Assembly: GCA_020161665.1 (NCBI GenBank)
Contig: JAIUPA010000019.1
Span: 1-64,000, forward strand
Length of the DNA: 64,000 nt
Direction: 5' to 3'
Origin: Pseudomonadota bacterium
GTDB taxonomy: Bacteria > Pseudomonadota > Alphaproteobacteria > Rhizobiales > Rhizobiaceae
The notes below the pieces were generated by a model. The model had not been told where the DNA came from. It searched no databases and saw only the letters and a program-made list of their open reading frames with translations. The position numbers were made by a program, and so were the translations under genes. Below, one piece after another: positions 17,676 through 27,317 of this stretch (position 1 is its first letter; every line of letters begins with the position of its first letter).

Positions 17676-19733
17676 TCAGGCGGCCAGACCCTTCTTGGCC
17701 AGCATCGCATCGGGGCTCGGCAGCTTGCCGCGAAAAGCCTTGTAGGCATCTTCCGGATCGACCGAACCGCCGGTGGAATAGATGTTTTCCTTGAGCTTTT
17801 GCGCCATCACCGGATTGAAGGCATCGCCCGTTTCCTCAAAGGCGGCAAAGGCATCGGCATCCAGCACTTCCGACCACATGTAAGAATAGTAGCCGGCTGC
17901 ATAGCCACCATTGAAGATATGCGAGAAATGCGGTGCGGAATGGCGCATGACGATGGACTTCGGCAGGCCGAGACCATCCAGCACCTGGGCCTGCTTGGCC
18001 ATCGGGTCGTCCACGGCACCATCGCGATGAAACGCCATGTCGACCAGCGCGGATGCGGTGAATTCCACCGTTGAGAAACCGGAATTGAAGGTGCGGGCCG
18101 AAAGAACCTTATCGAGCAGGGCCTGCGGCATCGGCTCGCCTGTCTCGAAGTGAACGGCATAGGTCTTGAGGATCTGCGGCACCGTCAGCCAGTGCTCATA
18201 GAGCTGCGAGGGCAGTTCAACGAAATCACGTGAAACACCCGTGCCGGAGACCGACGGATAGATGACATTCGACAGCATGCCGTGCAGCGCATGACCGAAC
18301 TCGTGGAAGAGCGTGCGCGCATCATCAAGCGACAAGAGCGCGGGTTTGCCCTCGGCGGGCTTTGCGAAGTTGCAGACATTGTAGATGATCGGCATTTCGC
18401 CGATGGCACCGTTCTTCAACGGCAGGCGATGCTGCGACTGGAAGGAACTCATCCACGCGCCGGAACGCTTGCTCGGTCGGGCAAAGTAATCGCCCATGAA
18501 GAGCGCGAACAGCTTGCCAGCCCGGTCGCGCATTTCAAAAACGCGCACATCCGGGTGATAGGCCGGGGCTGAAACCGGCGTGGCGGTGATGCCGAAGAGG
18601 CGCTGTGCCACGTCAAAGCAGGCGGCAATAATGCGCTCCAGCTGCAGATAGGGCTTCAACTCGGCCTCGGAGAAATTGAATTTGCGGGCGCGCAGCTTCT
18701 CGGCATAGTGACGCCAATCCCACGGCATGACGTCGTGGTTGCGCCCCTCTTCCGTCACCAATTCGGCCAGCGCCTTTTCTTCCTCGCGCGCCTTTTGAAC
18801 GGCCTTCACCCACACCTTGCTGAGCAGTGCATCGACATTGGCAGGCGTCTTGGCCATCGTGTCGTCCAACTTGTAGTCGGCAAACGAAGCAAAGCCCAAA
18901 AGGTTGGCCAGTTCATGACGCAGCGCCAGCGTTTCGCGCATGATGTCGCGATTGTCGGTTTCACCACCGGAAAGCCCACGCGCCACCCAGGCCTTGAAGG
19001 CCTGTTCGCGAAGGTCGCGGCGGGTCGAGAAGGTCAGGAACGGTTCGATGATCGAACGGGAAAGGGTCACGGCAAACTGACCCTCAGCCCCGCGCTCGCG
19101 CGCCGCAGCCGCCATGGCGTCTTTGAGGAATTCCGGTAGCCCTTCCAGCTCATCGCCGCCCGAAAGCAGGAGCGACCAACTTTTCTCATCGGCCAGAACA
19201 TTCTGCCCGAAGGTGGCGGAAAGCGTGGCCAATCGCTCGTTGATCGCCGCCAGACGTTCCTGATCGGCCCGCGGAAGCTTGGCGCCGGAGCGCACGAAAC
19301 CCTTCCAGTGGCGCTCCAGAACACGGGTTTCCTCAAGCGTCAGGCCGAGATTGTCGCGCTCCTGCCACAGGGCATCGATACGGCGAAACAGCGCCTCATT
19401 CATGCCGATCTTGGAATAGTGGCGCGACATTTTCGGCGCGATCTCACGCTCAAGGGCCTGGATCGTATCGTTGGAATGGGCACCCGAACGGTTCCAGAAG
19501 AGAGACGAGACCCGGGAAAGATCGTCGCCCGCCACTTCAAGCGCAATGATCGTATTGGCGAAATCAGGCGCGGCCGTCTGGTTGGCCACCGCATCGATTT
19601 CCGCTTCATGGCGGGCCAGCGCCACCTCGAAAGCCGGCGCAAAATCCTCGTCAGCAACAAGGTCGAAGCGGGGCAAGCCATTCAGCCCGTTCCAGTCGAA
19701 AATGGCAGGATTGACGGTCTTGGTCTCGCTCAT
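17676..19733 (-). CDS. M3-family metallopeptidase (oligopeptidase A / peptidyl-dipeptidase Dcp)
   Basis: The 685-residue enzyme matches the thimet-oligopeptidase family in length and has the zinc motif LFHEFGHALHGML with His477-Glu-x-x-His481, followed by the FVELPSQLYEHW helix that supplies the third ligand and the GYYSYMWSEVLDAD motif near the C-terminus. There is no signal peptide, so it acts in the cytoplasm on short peptides. OpdA and Dcp are hard to tell apart by eye. AAAGG-like bases precede the ATG weakly. It is a single gene transcribed in the same direction as riboswitch 2, 82 bp upstream of that element, and could read into it. Confidence 0.92.
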   Translation of the reverse strand: MSETKTVNPAIFDWNGLNGLPRFDLVADEDFAPAFEVALARHEAEIDAVANQTAAPDFANTIIALEVAGDDLSRVSSLFWNRSGAHSNDTIQALEREIAPKMSRHYSKIGMNEALFRRIDALWQERDNLGLTLEETRVLERHWKGFVRSGAKLPRADQERLAAINERLATLSATFGQNVLADEKSWSLLLSGGDELEGLPEFLKDAMAAAARERGAEGQFAVTLSRSIIEPFLTFSTRRDLREQAFKAWVARGLSGGETDNRDIMRETLALRHELANLLGFASFADYKLDDTMAKTPANVDALLSKVWVKAVQKAREEEKALAELVTEEGRNHDVMPWDWRHYAEKLRARKFNFSEAELKPYLQLERIIAACFDVAQRLFGITATPVSAPAYHPDVRVFEMRDRAGKLFALFMGDYFARPSKRSGAWMSSFQSQHRLPLKNGAIGEMPIIYNVCNFAKPAEGKPALLSLDDARTLFHEFGHALHGMLSNVIYPSVSGTGVSRDFVELPSQLYEHWLTVPQILKTYAVHFETGEPMPQALLDKVLSARTFNSGFSTVEFTASALVDMAFHRDGAVDDPMAKQAQVLDGLGLPKSIVMRHSAPHFSHIFNGGYAAGYYSYMWSEVLDADAFAAFEETGDAFNPVMAQKLKENIYSTGGSVDPEDAYKAFRGKLPSPDAMLAKKGLAA

Positions 19734-19838
19734 GGGGCCTCCGGGTGATGTTTTTGATTGTTAGCCTTCTCTATAGGCGAGAAGCCCGCGGGTGAATATC
19801 CGCTTTCTGGTCAATCCTGCCGTGCTGCAACGGCAGGG

Positions 19839-20480
19839 TCAGACCCGCCGCCAGCCGACAAGGCCCGGCACCGAATGCCACAACGCCTGCAGGGAAAAGC
19901 CCATGAAGAGCAGCCCGGAACCTTTGACGATGTAGCGTTCGTAACGGCGGTAAAAGCGGCGCACCACACCAGCCCCGATCACGCCGATCAGGATCACATC
20001 GGCCACCAGAAAGCCGAGGAAGGAAACCGCAAGCAGCATCGGCAAAGCCGAAAAATCAAGGGATTGGGCCGAACCGGCAATCAGCGCCGTGAAGGTGGCA
20101 AGCGCCACCGGATAGCCCTTCGGATTGGTCAGGCCGAAAATCAGCCCGCGCCGGAACGGCCGCTCCACCATCATCATCGACTGGCCATCGGGGCGCGGCT
20201 TGGCGGTAAATGCCTTCCAGCCGATCCATGCCAGATAAAGGCCGCACAGCAGACCGAGCACATCAAAAAGAGTGGTGCCGAGTGTCTTTGCCCCAATGAT
20301 CGCGACGAGCGCCATGGCCGACCATACCGTATCACCGACCAGATGCCCGGACATGAACCACGCACCGGCAGCGCGTCCCTGCCCCGCGCCGATGCCGAGA
20401 AGCGCCAGAAAGGCAGGCCCGGGAATGAGCACGTAAAACAGTGCAGCCAGAAAGGCGCCGATAAGAAGAGCTTGCGGCAT
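19839..20480 (-). CDS. LysE/RhtB-family amino-acid exporter
   Basis: The 213-residue membrane protein has six hydrophobic segments and the LysE family marks: FLAALFYVLIPGPAFLALLG near the N-terminus (the PGP motif), GLYLAWIGWKAF in the third helix and RRGLIFGLTNPKGYPVALATF after the central loop. The family exports lysine, homoserine, threonine or similar metabolites; the substrate cannot be told. GGAGA lies before the ATG. It stands alone between the M3 peptidase and the Mrp operon, with no LysR-type regulator beside it, which is unusual for LysE but common for RhtB members. Confidence 0.85.
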   Translation of the reverse strand: MPQALLIGAFLAALFYVLIPGPAFLALLGIGAGQGRAAGAWFMSGHLVGDTVWSAMALVAIIGAKTLGTTLFDVLGLLCGLYLAWIGWKAFTAKPRPDGQSMMMVERPFRRGLIFGLTNPKGYPVALATFTALIAGSAQSLDFSALPMLLAVSFLGFLVADVILIGVIGAGVVRRFYRRYERYIVKGSGLLFMGFSLQALWHSVPGLVGWRRV

Positions 20481-20804
20481 GATGGTCTCCAGTGGCGAGT
20501 GCTTCGCCGGATATTACCTGCCCTTGCCGCCACGTCGAGTACGCTTGCGGGTCTTTTCGTTCGCCCGAACGGCAAAATGACCGCTTTGCAAACATTCACC
20601 GCCGCTTGCGGCTGGACAAGCCGGATTCGGCCTGCCTATAGTGCTTCATCATTGATTTTCGTGAGGATTCGGGCGGACGAACGCGCGTGCGCGGTGTCCG
20701 GAAGCAGGGCGGTTTAGCAAGCACAAACCGTCAGCAAACAGGATTCGCCTCAGGTTTTCGAAGGATGCGTCTTCAAAACCCTGAAAGCGACAAAGGAGGC
20801 ATGA
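20481..20804. other. intergenic region, LysE to small secreted protein
   Basis: In 324 bp between divergent genes I find no ORF with codon use or a start site that convinces. It must hold the promoters of both flanking genes, but no strong -35/-10 pair stands out. The last bases carry AGGAGG, the ribosome binding site of the next ORF. Confidence 0.5.
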
Positions 20805-21206
20805 TTGTTACGACGGGAAAACCGGTTCGAACGCACCGCAAGCAGCCTTGCGCGCCTGCTTCCCTTCCTGATCGCCTTCTCCTGCCTCGTTTTCGTTCTG
20901 AATGCCCCCGCGGCCCAAGCCGCCCAGCGCGCGCGCGCCACCCTTTCGCCGACCACAAGGCTCTGCCCTGAATGGCATCTGGCCGCTGACCATTCAGCAG
21001 TCAAGGCCGCGCCATCGCTCTGCCGCCGGGCCTTGAAGATCACACAGGCGTTCTCTCATCCGGCGTCTGTCGATCCGGTGATGGTGCTCCATGAAACCGG
21101 CCACCATCAGGTTTCAGATCCCGCCACACCGGGTAGCGCACCCCAAGAGACTGCTTTAGCGAGCAAACGCCTGATCACGGTTCGGCTGCGCGGTCCTCCG
21201 GCCTGA
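20805..21206 (+). CDS. small secreted protein of unknown function
   Basis: I do not recognise this 133-residue protein. It begins with basic residues and then LLPFLIAFSCLVFVLNAPAAQA, a convincing Sec signal peptide (cleavage near residue 40), followed by about 90 hydrophilic residues with two cysteines (RLCPEW and SLCRRA). The start is TTG 20805, chosen because AGGAGG lies exactly five nt upstream; the overlapping ATG 20801 is only one nt from that site and in another frame. It lies 83 bp before mrpA on the same strand and may be cotranscribed with the antiporter operon. The C-terminal half has weak coding character, so the gene could be spurious. Confidence 0.5.
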   Translation: MLRRENRFERTASSLARLLPFLIAFSCLVFVLNAPAAQAAQRARATLSPTTRLCPEWHLAADHSAVKAAPSLCRRALKITQAFSHPASVDPVMVLHETGHHQVSDPATPGSAPQETALASKRLITVRLRGPPA

Positions 21207-21289
21207 AAGAGAGGACGACGCCTCACTGAGGGCACTTTCATCGTGTCCGCTCCGCAGATGCCAGAACCGAAAGCGAACCATACCAGCCC

Positions 21290-24208
21290 ATGACCGGAGC
21301 CCTTCTCCCCATCCTCCTGCTCCTGCCCTTTCTGGGAAGCCTCGCTGCATCGTTCCTGCCGCGTCAGGGCAAGCATGTGCTTCCCGCTTGGCTCGCCGCC
21401 TCGGTTGCGGCAACGGGTCTTCTGATCACGGCAAGCCTTTTTCCCTTTGTGCGCAATGGCGATGTCGTTCGCTTCACGCTGGAATGGTTGCCGCAAGTCG
21501 GGCTGGATTTCGCGCTTCGCATGGATGGCTTTGCCTGGCTGTTTTCGCTGCTGATCACGCTGATCGGCCTGCTCGTCGTTGTCTATGCGCGTTATTACAT
21601 CTCAGCCGAAGACCCCATCCCGCGCTTCTTTTCGCTGCTTCTCGCCTTCATGGGCGCTATGCTCGGCATCGTACTGTCGGGAAATCTCATTCTTCTGTCG
21701 ATCTTCTGGGAGCTGACCAGCCTCTTCTCCTTCCTGCTCATCGGTTACTGGCACCACAATGCCACGGCACGTGATGGCGCACGCATGGCGCTCACCGTCA
21801 CCGGCATCGGCGGCTTCTGCCTGCTGGCAGGCGTGCTGGTTCTCGGGCACATTGTCGGCTCCTACGATCTCGACAAGGTGCTGGCCTCGGGTGATCTGAT
21901 CCGCAGCCATGACCTTTACCTGACGGCCCTCGTCCTGATCCTGATCGGAGCGTTGACGAAGAGCGCACAGTTTCCGTTCCATTTCTGGCTGCCCAACGCC
22001 ATGGCCGCCCCGACCCCGGTTTCCGCCTACCTTCATTCGGCCACCATGGTGAAAGCGGGCGTGTTCCTGCTGGCCCGCCTGTGGCCCGCCCTTTCCGGCA
22101 CCTATGAATGGTTCTTCCTGCTCGGGCTCGCTGGAATGACGACGCTTTTGATCGGTGCCTATTTCGCCATGTTCCAGCAGGACCTCAAAGGCTTGCTGGC
22201 CTATTCGACGATCAGCCATCTCGGCCTCATCACCACGCTTTTGAGCCTGGGCAGCCCGATTGCCGCCGTCGCCGCCATCTTCCACATGATGAACCACGCC
22301 ACCTTCAAGGCATCGCTATTCATGGCGGCCGGCATTATCGACCACGAGACCGGAACACGCGACATGCGGCAATTATCCGGGCTCTACCGTTTCTTGCCGA
22401 TCACCGCGACGCTCGCCATGGTCGCCAGCGCCGCCATGGCTGGCGTACCGCTTCTCAATGGGTTCATTTCCAAGGAAATGTTCTTTGCCGAAGCGGTGGC
22501 CACCCATGCCGATTCCATTCTCGACCGGGCGCTGCCCTATGTCGCCACACTGGCGGGTGCCTTTGCCGTGGCCTATTCGTTGCGCTTCATCCACACCGTG
22601 TTTTTCGGCCCGGCCCCCAAAAACCTGCCCAAGGAAAAGCCGCACGAACCGCCGCACTGGATGCGCTTTCCCATGGAGTTTCTGGTTCTGGCCTGCCTTG
22701 TGGTCGGCATCGCCCCGAATTACTCCATCGGCCCCTTGCTGCACACCGGCGTCGTCGGCGTTCTTGGCAGCGCCACGCCCTACTATTCGCTGGCGCTCTG
22801 GCACGGCGTCAACACGCCGCTGATCATGAGTATCGTCGCGCTGGTCGGCGGGGTGGTCCTCTACATCAGCCTGCAGCGCTATCTCGCCAGTTGCGACGAT
22901 GGCACGCCGCTCTTTCGCCACCTGCGCGGCCAGCGCATCTTCGAGCGCGTTCTTGTCACCGTTTCGTGGAAATGGGCGCGCTGGCTGGAAAGCCGCTTCG
23001 GCACCCGTCAACTGCAGCCGCAATTGCGCATTCTGGCGGCGATCAGCTTCGTTTCAGCCTTCCTGCCGCTCTATTTTTCGGACTATGCGCCGGGGCTGCC
23101 CTCATCCATCGATAGTTTCGACCCGGTTTTTGCGGCCTTTTGGGCGATCGGCATGTTTTCAGCCGTCGGTGCGGCCTATCAGGCCAAATATCACCGCCTC
23201 GCAGCCCTCGTGCTTCTCGGCGGGGCGGGTCTTGCAACCTGCCTCACCTTTGTCTGGCTCTCCGCGCCTGATCTGGCCATCACCCAGTTGCTGGTCGAAA
23301 TTGTCACCACGGTTCTGATCCTCTTGGGCTTGCGCTGGCTGCCGATCCGCCGCGAACAGATTGACGAAGCCGCAACCTTCTCCGCCCGCATGCGACGTTT
23401 TCGCGACTTTGCGCTGGCCGCGGCCTGCGGGCTTGGCATGGCGCTGATTGCCTATGAAGTCATGACGATTCCCGTTCCCAACACCATCGCCAACTATTTC
23501 CTGGAGCGTGCCTATTCCGAAGGCGGCGGGCGCAACGTCGTGAACGTCATTCTCGTGGATTTCCGCGGCTTCGACACGCTGGGCGAAATCACCGTTCTCG
23601 GCATTGTGGCGCTGACTGTTTTCGCCCTGCTTCGCCGTTTTCGACCGGCCCCGGATTCGATTGCAAAGCCTCTGCAGCAACGCCTGCAGGCAGCCTTCGA
23701 CGACGCCCGCCCCAATCGCGAGACCGGCGACACGGCCCGCGATTACATGGTGATTGCCTCGGTCATCATGCAATGGCTCTTCCCGATCATTATCGTTCTG
23801 GCGATTTACCTCTTCATGCGCGGCCACGACAAACCGGGCGGCGGCTTCTCGGCTGGCATCACTCTGGCGATTGCCTTCCTGCTGCAATATCTGGCGGGCG
23901 GCACCCGCTGGGCGGAAGATCGCATCCGCATCCTGCCGCTACGCTGGATGGGCTTTGGCCTTTTGACCGCTGCCACCACCGGCATTGGTTCGCTCCTGTT
24001 TGGCTACCCGTTCCTCACGACCCATTCGCGCTATATGGAACTGCCGCTCATCGGCAAGGTTCCGGCCGCCACGGCCATGCTGTTTGACCTCGGCGTCTTC
24101 GCACTGGTGGTCGGCGCAACGGTCCTGATCCTCATCGCCCTCGCCCACCAGTCGATCCGCACCTACCGGGTGCGCAAGATCGAGCATTCCATGATGGAGG
24201 ACGGCTGA
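21290..24208 (+). CDS. mrpA: Na+(K+)/H+ antiporter subunit A, fused MrpA-MrpB (PhaAB type)
   Basis: The 972-residue membrane protein contains a NuoL/ND5-like domain (residues about 60-480, with TKSAQFPFHFWLPNAMAAPTPVSAYLHSATMVKAGVFLL-type proton-channel helices), a MrpA-specific C-terminal domain with PDLAITQLLVEIVTTVLILL, and a MrpB domain (about 815-960, starting VIASVIMQWLFPIIIVLAIYLFMRGHDKPGGGFSAG). Gram-positive Mrp systems encode A and B separately; the fusion is the rhizobial PhaAB form. With C to G it makes the large antiporter that expels Na+ or K+ at high pH. Its stop overlaps the mrpC start by one base (TGATG). Confidence 0.95.
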   Translation: MTGALLPILLLLPFLGSLAASFLPRQGKHVLPAWLAASVAATGLLITASLFPFVRNGDVVRFTLEWLPQVGLDFALRMDGFAWLFSLLITLIGLLVVVYARYYISAEDPIPRFFSLLLAFMGAMLGIVLSGNLILLSIFWELTSLFSFLLIGYWHHNATARDGARMALTVTGIGGFCLLAGVLVLGHIVGSYDLDKVLASGDLIRSHDLYLTALVLILIGALTKSAQFPFHFWLPNAMAAPTPVSAYLHSATMVKAGVFLLARLWPALSGTYEWFFLLGLAGMTTLLIGAYFAMFQQDLKGLLAYSTISHLGLITTLLSLGSPIAAVAAIFHMMNHATFKASLFMAAGIIDHETGTRDMRQLSGLYRFLPITATLAMVASAAMAGVPLLNGFISKEMFFAEAVATHADSILDRALPYVATLAGAFAVAYSLRFIHTVFFGPAPKNLPKEKPHEPPHWMRFPMEFLVLACLVVGIAPNYSIGPLLHTGVVGVLGSATPYYSLALWHGVNTPLIMSIVALVGGVVLYISLQRYLASCDDGTPLFRHLRGQRIFERVLVTVSWKWARWLESRFGTRQLQPQLRILAAISFVSAFLPLYFSDYAPGLPSSIDSFDPVFAAFWAIGMFSAVGAAYQAKYHRLAALVLLGGAGLATCLTFVWLSAPDLAITQLLVEIVTTVLILLGLRWLPIRREQIDEAATFSARMRRFRDFALAAACGLGMALIAYEVMTIPVPNTIANYFLERAYSEGGGRNVVNVILVDFRGFDTLGEITVLGIVALTVFALLRRFRPAPDSIAKPLQQRLQAAFDDARPNRETGDTARDYMVIASVIMQWLFPIIIVLAIYLFMRGHDKPGGGFSAGITLAIAFLLQYLAGGTRWAEDRIRILPLRWMGFGLLTAATTGIGSLLFGYPFLTTHSRYMELPLIGKVPAATAMLFDLGVFALVVGATVLILIALAHQSIRTYRVRKIEHSMMEDG

Positions 24209-24546
24209 TGGAACTGGTCCTGTCTCTCGGCATCGGCATCCTGACCGCCTCGGGCGTCTGGCTTATCCTACGCCCTCGAACCTATCAGGTCATCATCGGC
24301 CTCTCCTTGCTGTCCTATGCCGTGAACCTGTTCATTTTCGGCGTCGGCGGCCTGAAAAAGAATGCGCCTCCGCTTTTGACCGACGGCGCCGACATCACCT
24401 CATTCGCCGATCCGGTTCCGCAATCACTCGTGCTGACGGCCATCGTCATCGGCTTTGCAACAACCGCTCTCTTCCTCGTGGTCATGCTCGCCTCCCGCGG
24501 GCTGACCGGCACCGACCATGTGGACGGTAAGGAGAAGGCGAAATGA
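24208..24546 (+). CDS. mrpC: Na+/H+ antiporter subunit C
   Basis: The 112-residue protein resembles NuoK/ND4L and has three hydrophobic helices, with RPRTYQVIIGLSLLSYAVNLFIFG containing the family's conserved loop and SLVLTAIVIGFATTALFLVVML as the last helix. Its ATG shares a base with the mrpA stop and its stop overlaps mrpD by 4 bp (ATGA), so the operon is tightly coupled. MrpC is part of the membrane arm of the Mrp complex and is needed for antiport. Confidence 0.94.
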   Translation: MELVLSLGIGILTASGVWLILRPRTYQVIIGLSLLSYAVNLFIFGVGGLKKNAPPLLTDGADITSFADPVPQSLVLTAIVIGFATTALFLVVMLASRGLTGTDHVDGKEKAK

Positions 24547-26165
24547 GCGGCTTCTCCCATCACCTGATCGTTGCCCCCATTCTCATTCCCTTCGCGGCGG
24601 CAGCCATCATGCTGTTCATCGAGGAACGCAACCGCACGGCAAAGGCACTCATCAGCCTTGCCTCGACGGTGCTTCTCCTGACGGTCGCCATGTTTCTGAT
24701 GCGCAGCGCCCACGGCATGGACAGTCCGAATGGCGAGGCGGGCGGCGTTTATCTGCTTGGCAACTGGCCGGCCCCCTTCGGCATCGTTCTTGTGCTTGAC
24801 CGCCTGTCGGCGCTGATGGTGCTCTTGACCGCGACGCTCGCCATTCCGGCACTCGGCTTCTCGCTGGCCCGCTGGCACAATGCGGGCGCGCATTTTCACA
24901 GCCTGTTCCAGCTTCTGCTGATGGGCTTGAACGGGGCCTTCCTGACCGGCGATCTTTTCAATCTCTTCGTCTTCTTCGAGGTGATGCTGGCCGCCTCCTA
25001 CGGCCTGTTGATGCACGGCTCCGGCCAGCAGCGCGTCAAGGCGGGGCTGCACTATCTGGTGATCAACCTTGCCTCGGCGCTCCTGTTCCTGATCGGCGTC
25101 AGCCTCGTTTACGGCACGTCCGGAACGCTCAACATGGCCGATCTGGCCTTGCGTCTCGCCGACCTGCCCGTCGAACGGCGCATCCTGCTGGAATCCGGCC
25201 TTGCCCTTCTCGGCATCGTCTTCCTGATCAAGGCTGGCATCTGGCCGCTGAATTTCTGGCTTCCCAACGCCTATAGCGCGGCCTCTGCCCCCGTCGCGGG
25301 CATCTTCGCCATCTTGAGCAAGCTCGGCATCTACATCATCCTGCGGCTCAGCATGCTTGTTCTTGGCAATGACACGCTGCCCATGGCAAGCATGGCCCGC
25401 GACGTGCTGCTCTATGCGGGCCTCGCAACCGTCGTGTTCGGAGCCATCGGCGTTCTCGCCTCGCAGGCGCTCGGGCGGCTTGCCGGATATTCCGTACTCG
25501 TCTCGTCTGGAACGCTCCTGGCTGTCATCGGCTTCGGCGGGGCAACGGCGTCCTCCGGCGCGCTGTTTTATCTGGTCAGTTCTACGCTCACCATGGGTGC
25601 CTTCTTCCTGTTGATCGAACTGGTGGAACGCGGGCAGGACGCCGGTGCCTCGATGCTCGCTGTGACCATGGAGGTTTACGGTGACGTGGATGAAGACGAG
25701 GCCGACGACGAAATCGGCGTCACCATGCCTGCCACCATGGCGGTGCTGTCCGTCTGCTTCTCGGCCTGCGCGATTCTCCTGTCCGGCTTGCCGCCGCTGT
25801 CCGGTTTCGTCGCCAAATTCACAATCCTGTCGGGAGTGATAGGTGCCAATGCCCCGACAGCCACGAGCGCGGCCTGGATCACGGCAACGCTGATCATCCT
25901 GTCCGGTCTCTGTGCCCTGATTGCCATGACCCGAACGGGCATGCGCACCTTCTGGGCCTCGATCGAGGGCACCGTCCCCCGCGTCCTCGTCATCGAAGTG
26001 GCTCCGGTTCTCATCCTGCTGACCATGACCCTTGCCCTCACCGCCGGGGCCGGGCCTGTGATGCGCTACATGGATGACACGATCACCATGCTGTCTGACC
26101 CGCGCAACTACATCAACGCGGTCTTCGAGGCCCGCCGCATTGCAGAGGGAGCCATCAAGCCATGA
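24543..26165 (+). CDS. mrpD: Na+/H+ antiporter subunit D
   Basis: This 540-residue NuoM/N-like protein has about 14 transmembrane helices. It carries LMGLNGAFLTGDLFNLFVFFEVML with the conserved charged residue of helix 5, LIKAGIWPLNFWLPNAYSAA with the lysine and proline of the proton channel, and LSGLPPLSGFVAKFTILSG near the C-terminus. An acidic stretch DVDEDEADDEIGV around residue 380 is a cytoplasmic loop. MrpD is one of the two proton-pumping-like subunits. The start overlaps mrpC and the stop overlaps mrpE, each by 4 bp. Confidence 0.95.
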   Translation: MSGFSHHLIVAPILIPFAAAAIMLFIEERNRTAKALISLASTVLLLTVAMFLMRSAHGMDSPNGEAGGVYLLGNWPAPFGIVLVLDRLSALMVLLTATLAIPALGFSLARWHNAGAHFHSLFQLLLMGLNGAFLTGDLFNLFVFFEVMLAASYGLLMHGSGQQRVKAGLHYLVINLASALLFLIGVSLVYGTSGTLNMADLALRLADLPVERRILLESGLALLGIVFLIKAGIWPLNFWLPNAYSAASAPVAGIFAILSKLGIYIILRLSMLVLGNDTLPMASMARDVLLYAGLATVVFGAIGVLASQALGRLAGYSVLVSSGTLLAVIGFGGATASSGALFYLVSSTLTMGAFFLLIELVERGQDAGASMLAVTMEVYGDVDEDEADDEIGVTMPATMAVLSVCFSACAILLSGLPPLSGFVAKFTILSGVIGANAPTATSAAWITATLIILSGLCALIAMTRTGMRTFWASIEGTVPRVLVIEVAPVLILLTMTLALTAGAGPVMRYMDDTITMLSDPRNYINAVFEARRIAEGAIKP

Positions 26166-26641
26166 CCGTGCTTCCCTACCCGCTGCTGTGGTTCTGCCTC
26201 ACCGTTATGTGGCTGCTGCTGAACGGCCTGACGCTCGGCCACACTTTGCTGGGCGCCATCGTTTCGCTCTTTGCCTGCTGGTCCATGGCATCGCTGCGCC
26301 CCGTCAAACCCCACATCCACCGCTGGTATCTGCTGCCGAAACTCTTCGGCATCTTTCTCTATGACATCCTGCGGTCCAACATCAGCCTTGTGCGTATCAT
26401 CCTCAGCAAAACCGGCGAGCGTCGCTCGGGCTTCGTCACCGTCATGCTTGAGCTTCGCGACCCGTCGGCCCTGTCCATGCTGGCCGTGATCGTGACCGCC
26501 ACACCCGGCTCCGCCTGGATCGAGTATGAATCGCGTTCAGGAAAGCTCCTGCTGCATGTGCTCGATCTGGTGGACGAGGAAAGCTGGCAAGACCTGATCA
26601 AGAACAGGTACGAAAAATTGCTCATGGAGATTTTCGAATGA
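26162..26641 (+). CDS. mrpE: Na+/H+ antiporter subunit E
   Basis: The 159-residue protein begins with two membrane helices (PYPLLWFCLTVMWLLLNGLT and the following segment) and has a soluble C-terminal domain with LRDPSALSMLAVIVTATPGSAWIEYES, the signature of MrpE. In the complex it is a structural subunit at the junction of the A and D halves. 4-bp overlaps with mrpD and mrpF. Confidence 0.93.
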   Translation: MTVLPYPLLWFCLTVMWLLLNGLTLGHTLLGAIVSLFACWSMASLRPVKPHIHRWYLLPKLFGIFLYDILRSNISLVRIILSKTGERRSGFVTVMLELRDPSALSMLAVIVTATPGSAWIEYESRSGKLLLHVLDLVDEESWQDLIKNRYEKLLMEIFE

Positions 26642-26919
26642 GCGGCGTCATTCTTTATTGGTCGATCCTGTCGGCCCAATTCATTCTGGTCCTGACCATG
26701 GCGCTGGTGCTTTACCGCGTCTTTCGCGGGCCACGCGCGCAGGACCGTGTTCTCGGCCTCGACACGCTCTATGTCACCGCCATGCTCATTCTTCTGACCT
26801 TCGGCATCGAAACCGGACGCGATGTCTATTTCGAAGCGGCCTTGATCATCGGTCTGCTCGGCTTTGTTTCAACCGCCGCCCTTGCGAAATTCATCATGCG
26901 TGGCGAGGTGATCGAATGA
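26638..26919 (+). CDS. mrpF: Na+/H+ antiporter subunit F
   Basis: A 93-residue protein of three helices with YRVFRGPRAQDRVLGLDTLY between the first two, the typical RGP-x3-DRV motif of MrpF, which contains an Asp proposed to lie in the ion path. ATGA overlaps join it to mrpE and mrpG. Confidence 0.94.
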   Translation: MSGVILYWSILSAQFILVLTMALVLYRVFRGPRAQDRVLGLDTLYVTAMLILLTFGIETGRDVYFEAALIIGLLGFVSTAALAKFIMRGEVIE

Positions 26920-27317
26920 CCGCCGCTGAGGACATGCCGCTCTGGGCGGCCATCATCGTTTCCGCCCTTGTCGTCATCGGAGCCCTTCTGGCGCTGGTGG
27001 GAGCAATCGGCTTCCTGCGCTTCCGCACGTTTTATGAGCGGCTTCATGCCCCGGCCATTGCCGCCAGCTGGGGGGCGGGTGCCATCGTCATCGCCTCCAT
27101 GCTGTATTTCACGGTGAGCGGCGGCAGGCCGGTGGTGCACGAACTGCTGATCGGTCTTTTCATTACATTGACGACGCCGGTCACGGCCATGCTGCTCGGC
27201 CGCGCCGCACTGCATCGCGACCGCGCCGAAGGCAACGCCGGTATCCCGTCAGACCCCATTCCCTATCCGGTTCTCGATGACAAGGCGAAGGGGGATTCCC
27301 GCAACACCGCGCCATGA
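26916..27317 (+). CDS. mrpG: Na+/H+ antiporter subunit G
   Basis: The 133-residue product has three helices with ALVGAIGFLRFRTFYERLHAPAIAASWG, the conserved MrpG segment after helix 1, and ends in a polar tail. The ATG at 26916 overlaps the mrpF stop by 4 bp; an upstream extension of the frame lies inside mrpF and is not used. It is the last gene of the six-gene operon; no strong terminator follows before rsfS. Confidence 0.93.
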   Translation: MTAAEDMPLWAAIIVSALVVIGALLALVGAIGFLRFRTFYERLHAPAIAASWGAGAIVIASMLYFTVSGGRPVVHELLIGLFITLTTPVTAMLLGRAALHRDRAEGNAGIPSDPIPYPVLDDKAKGDSRNTAP

